Below are positions 16,381 to 16,648 of a stretch of 16,648 bases of DNA, in pieces. Each line of letters opens with the position of its first letter. Position 1 is the first letter of the stretch. This DNA comes from DSWT01 sp049975385 (lineage in GTDB: Bacteria; Chloroflexota; Anaerolineae; B4-G1; SLSP01): NCBI GenBank assembly GCA_049975385.1, contig JBNGDO010000118.1, positions 1 through 16,648 of the forward strand. The letters are read 5' to 3'. The notes under the pieces were generated by a model that saw only the letters and a list, made by a program, of their open reading frames with translations, was not told the origin of the DNA and did no database searches. The position numbers were made by a program, and so were the translations under genes.

Positions 16381-16456
16381 TGCTCCAACCTCGGAAATAT
16401 ATAGCCCCACACTAATCTTCACGGTTCGGAGATCCAGGTTCTCATTTCATGCTATG

Positions 16457-16485
16457 AGTATATACCAAGGAACGTTAAGCGTCAA
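16457..16485 (-). promoter_or_regulatory. Promoter for the sensor kinase-GH4 operon
   Basis: On the minus strand, TTGACG (16485-16480) and TATACT (16462-16457) are spaced by the optimal 17 bases. Transcription should start near 16450, giving a ~70-nt leader before the ATG at 16380. It is the only good promoter found for the three-gene operon. No clear operator or leader structure was seen around it. Confidence 0.8.
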
Positions 16486-16547
16486 AGTTTTGCGGCGGAT
16501 TTTCTAAGGTTGCGCGGGGCTTTGTAGGAGACTCAATAAAAACCAGT

Positions 16548-16583
16548 AAAAAATGGCTGACTTGAGTTACAAGCCGGCCATTT
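16548..16583 (-). terminator. Intrinsic terminator of the tRNA-Pro gene
   Basis: On the minus strand, downstream of the tRNA, arms AAATGGC (16583-16577) and GCCATTT (16557-16551) form a 7-bp stem, with an inner CTTG/CAAG stem and a 5-base loop, followed by a run of six Ts reaching 16548. The layout is that of a Rho-independent terminator, though the outer stem is A/T-rich at its base. It would insulate the tRNA transcript from the kinase promoter that follows. Confidence 0.7.
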
Positions 16584-16595
16584 CTGTATTCTCAG

Positions 16596-16648
16596 TCGGG
16601 GCGGACGGATTTGAACCGTCGACCTCTACAACCCCATTGTAGCGCCCT
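16596..16648 (-). tRNA. tRNA-Pro(GGG), partial, cut by the window edge
   Basis: The 3' two-thirds of a tRNA reads on the minus strand from the window end. Anticodon stem CTACA/TGTAG encloses loop ATGGGGT with T33 and anticodon GGG (proline). A 5-base variable loop AGGTC follows, then T-arm GACGG-TTCAAAT-CCGTC, acceptor strand CGCCCCG and discriminator A73. G at position 72 predicts C1, the C1-G72 pair characteristic of bacterial tRNA-Pro, which supports the identity. CCA is not encoded. The D arm and the 5' acceptor strand lie outside the window. Confidence 0.93.

Noticed and set aside
16381..16422. N-terminal extension of the sensor kinase from the GTG at 16422
   Set aside because: No Shine-Dalgarno precedes it, and the ATG at 16380 has a well-placed GAGGT and leads straight into the signal peptide.

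Overview
The window is about 16.6 kb of moderately GC-rich bacterial DNA. It holds ten protein-coding genes and one partial tRNA gene, packed into short operons with several 4-bp ATGA stop/start overlaps. The mix suggests a free-living heterotrophic Chloroflexota bacterium (Anaerolineae-like): a giant Reg_prop sensor kinase, GH32 and GH4 enzymes, many TTG/GTG start candidates, and dispersed 'CACAGAGACACGG' and 'AGCGGATT' intergenic palindromes. That placement is inference from gene content only; no marker gene fixes it.

Left part (1-4353, all minus strand). A GH32 beta-fructosidase gene is translationally coupled to a ten-helix EamA/DMT exporter. A dispersed palindromic repeat separates these from a Tyr/Ser protein phosphatase. 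A MarR-family regulator follows under its own consensus promoter, with an operator-like dyad covering the predicted transcription start. The 147-bp region before GH32 is divergent. On its other side a well-formed promoter sits so close to the methyltransferase ATG that the mRNA should be leaderless.

Middle (4354-9125, plus strand). An RlmI-type 23S rRNA m5C methyltransferase is followed by a three-gene cluster: a 780-residue extracytoplasmic/membrane protein of unknown function, a DUF624-like small membrane protein, and a Nudix hydrolase coupled to it by ATGA. The cluster ends against a convergent operon across a large imperfect palindrome built of 9-bp units.

Right part (9221-16648, minus strand). 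The most notable unit is a three-gene operon driven by a clear promoter at 16457-16485. First is a ~1367-residue hybrid sensor histidine kinase (signal peptide, 14 Reg_prop blades, Y_Y_Y domain, one TM, HisKA/HATPase, receiver). Next is a soluble receiver-kinase-receiver protein, coupled by ATGA. Last is a GH4 glycosidase of the CHEV type, starting 18 bp after the kinase stop. The layout resembles a polysaccharide-sensing system wired to a sugar-acid catabolic enzyme. It differs from the Bacteroides HTCS design because neither kinase carries a DNA-binding output domain, so the output regulator must lie elsewhere. A 25-bp near-perfect palindrome is inserted in frame between propeller blades 12 and 13. 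The right edge cuts a tRNA-Pro(GGG) gene, which has its own intrinsic terminator insulating it from the kinase promoter.

No stretch over 300 bases lacks a gene. No CRISPR array, transposase, prophage gene or riboswitch was seen.
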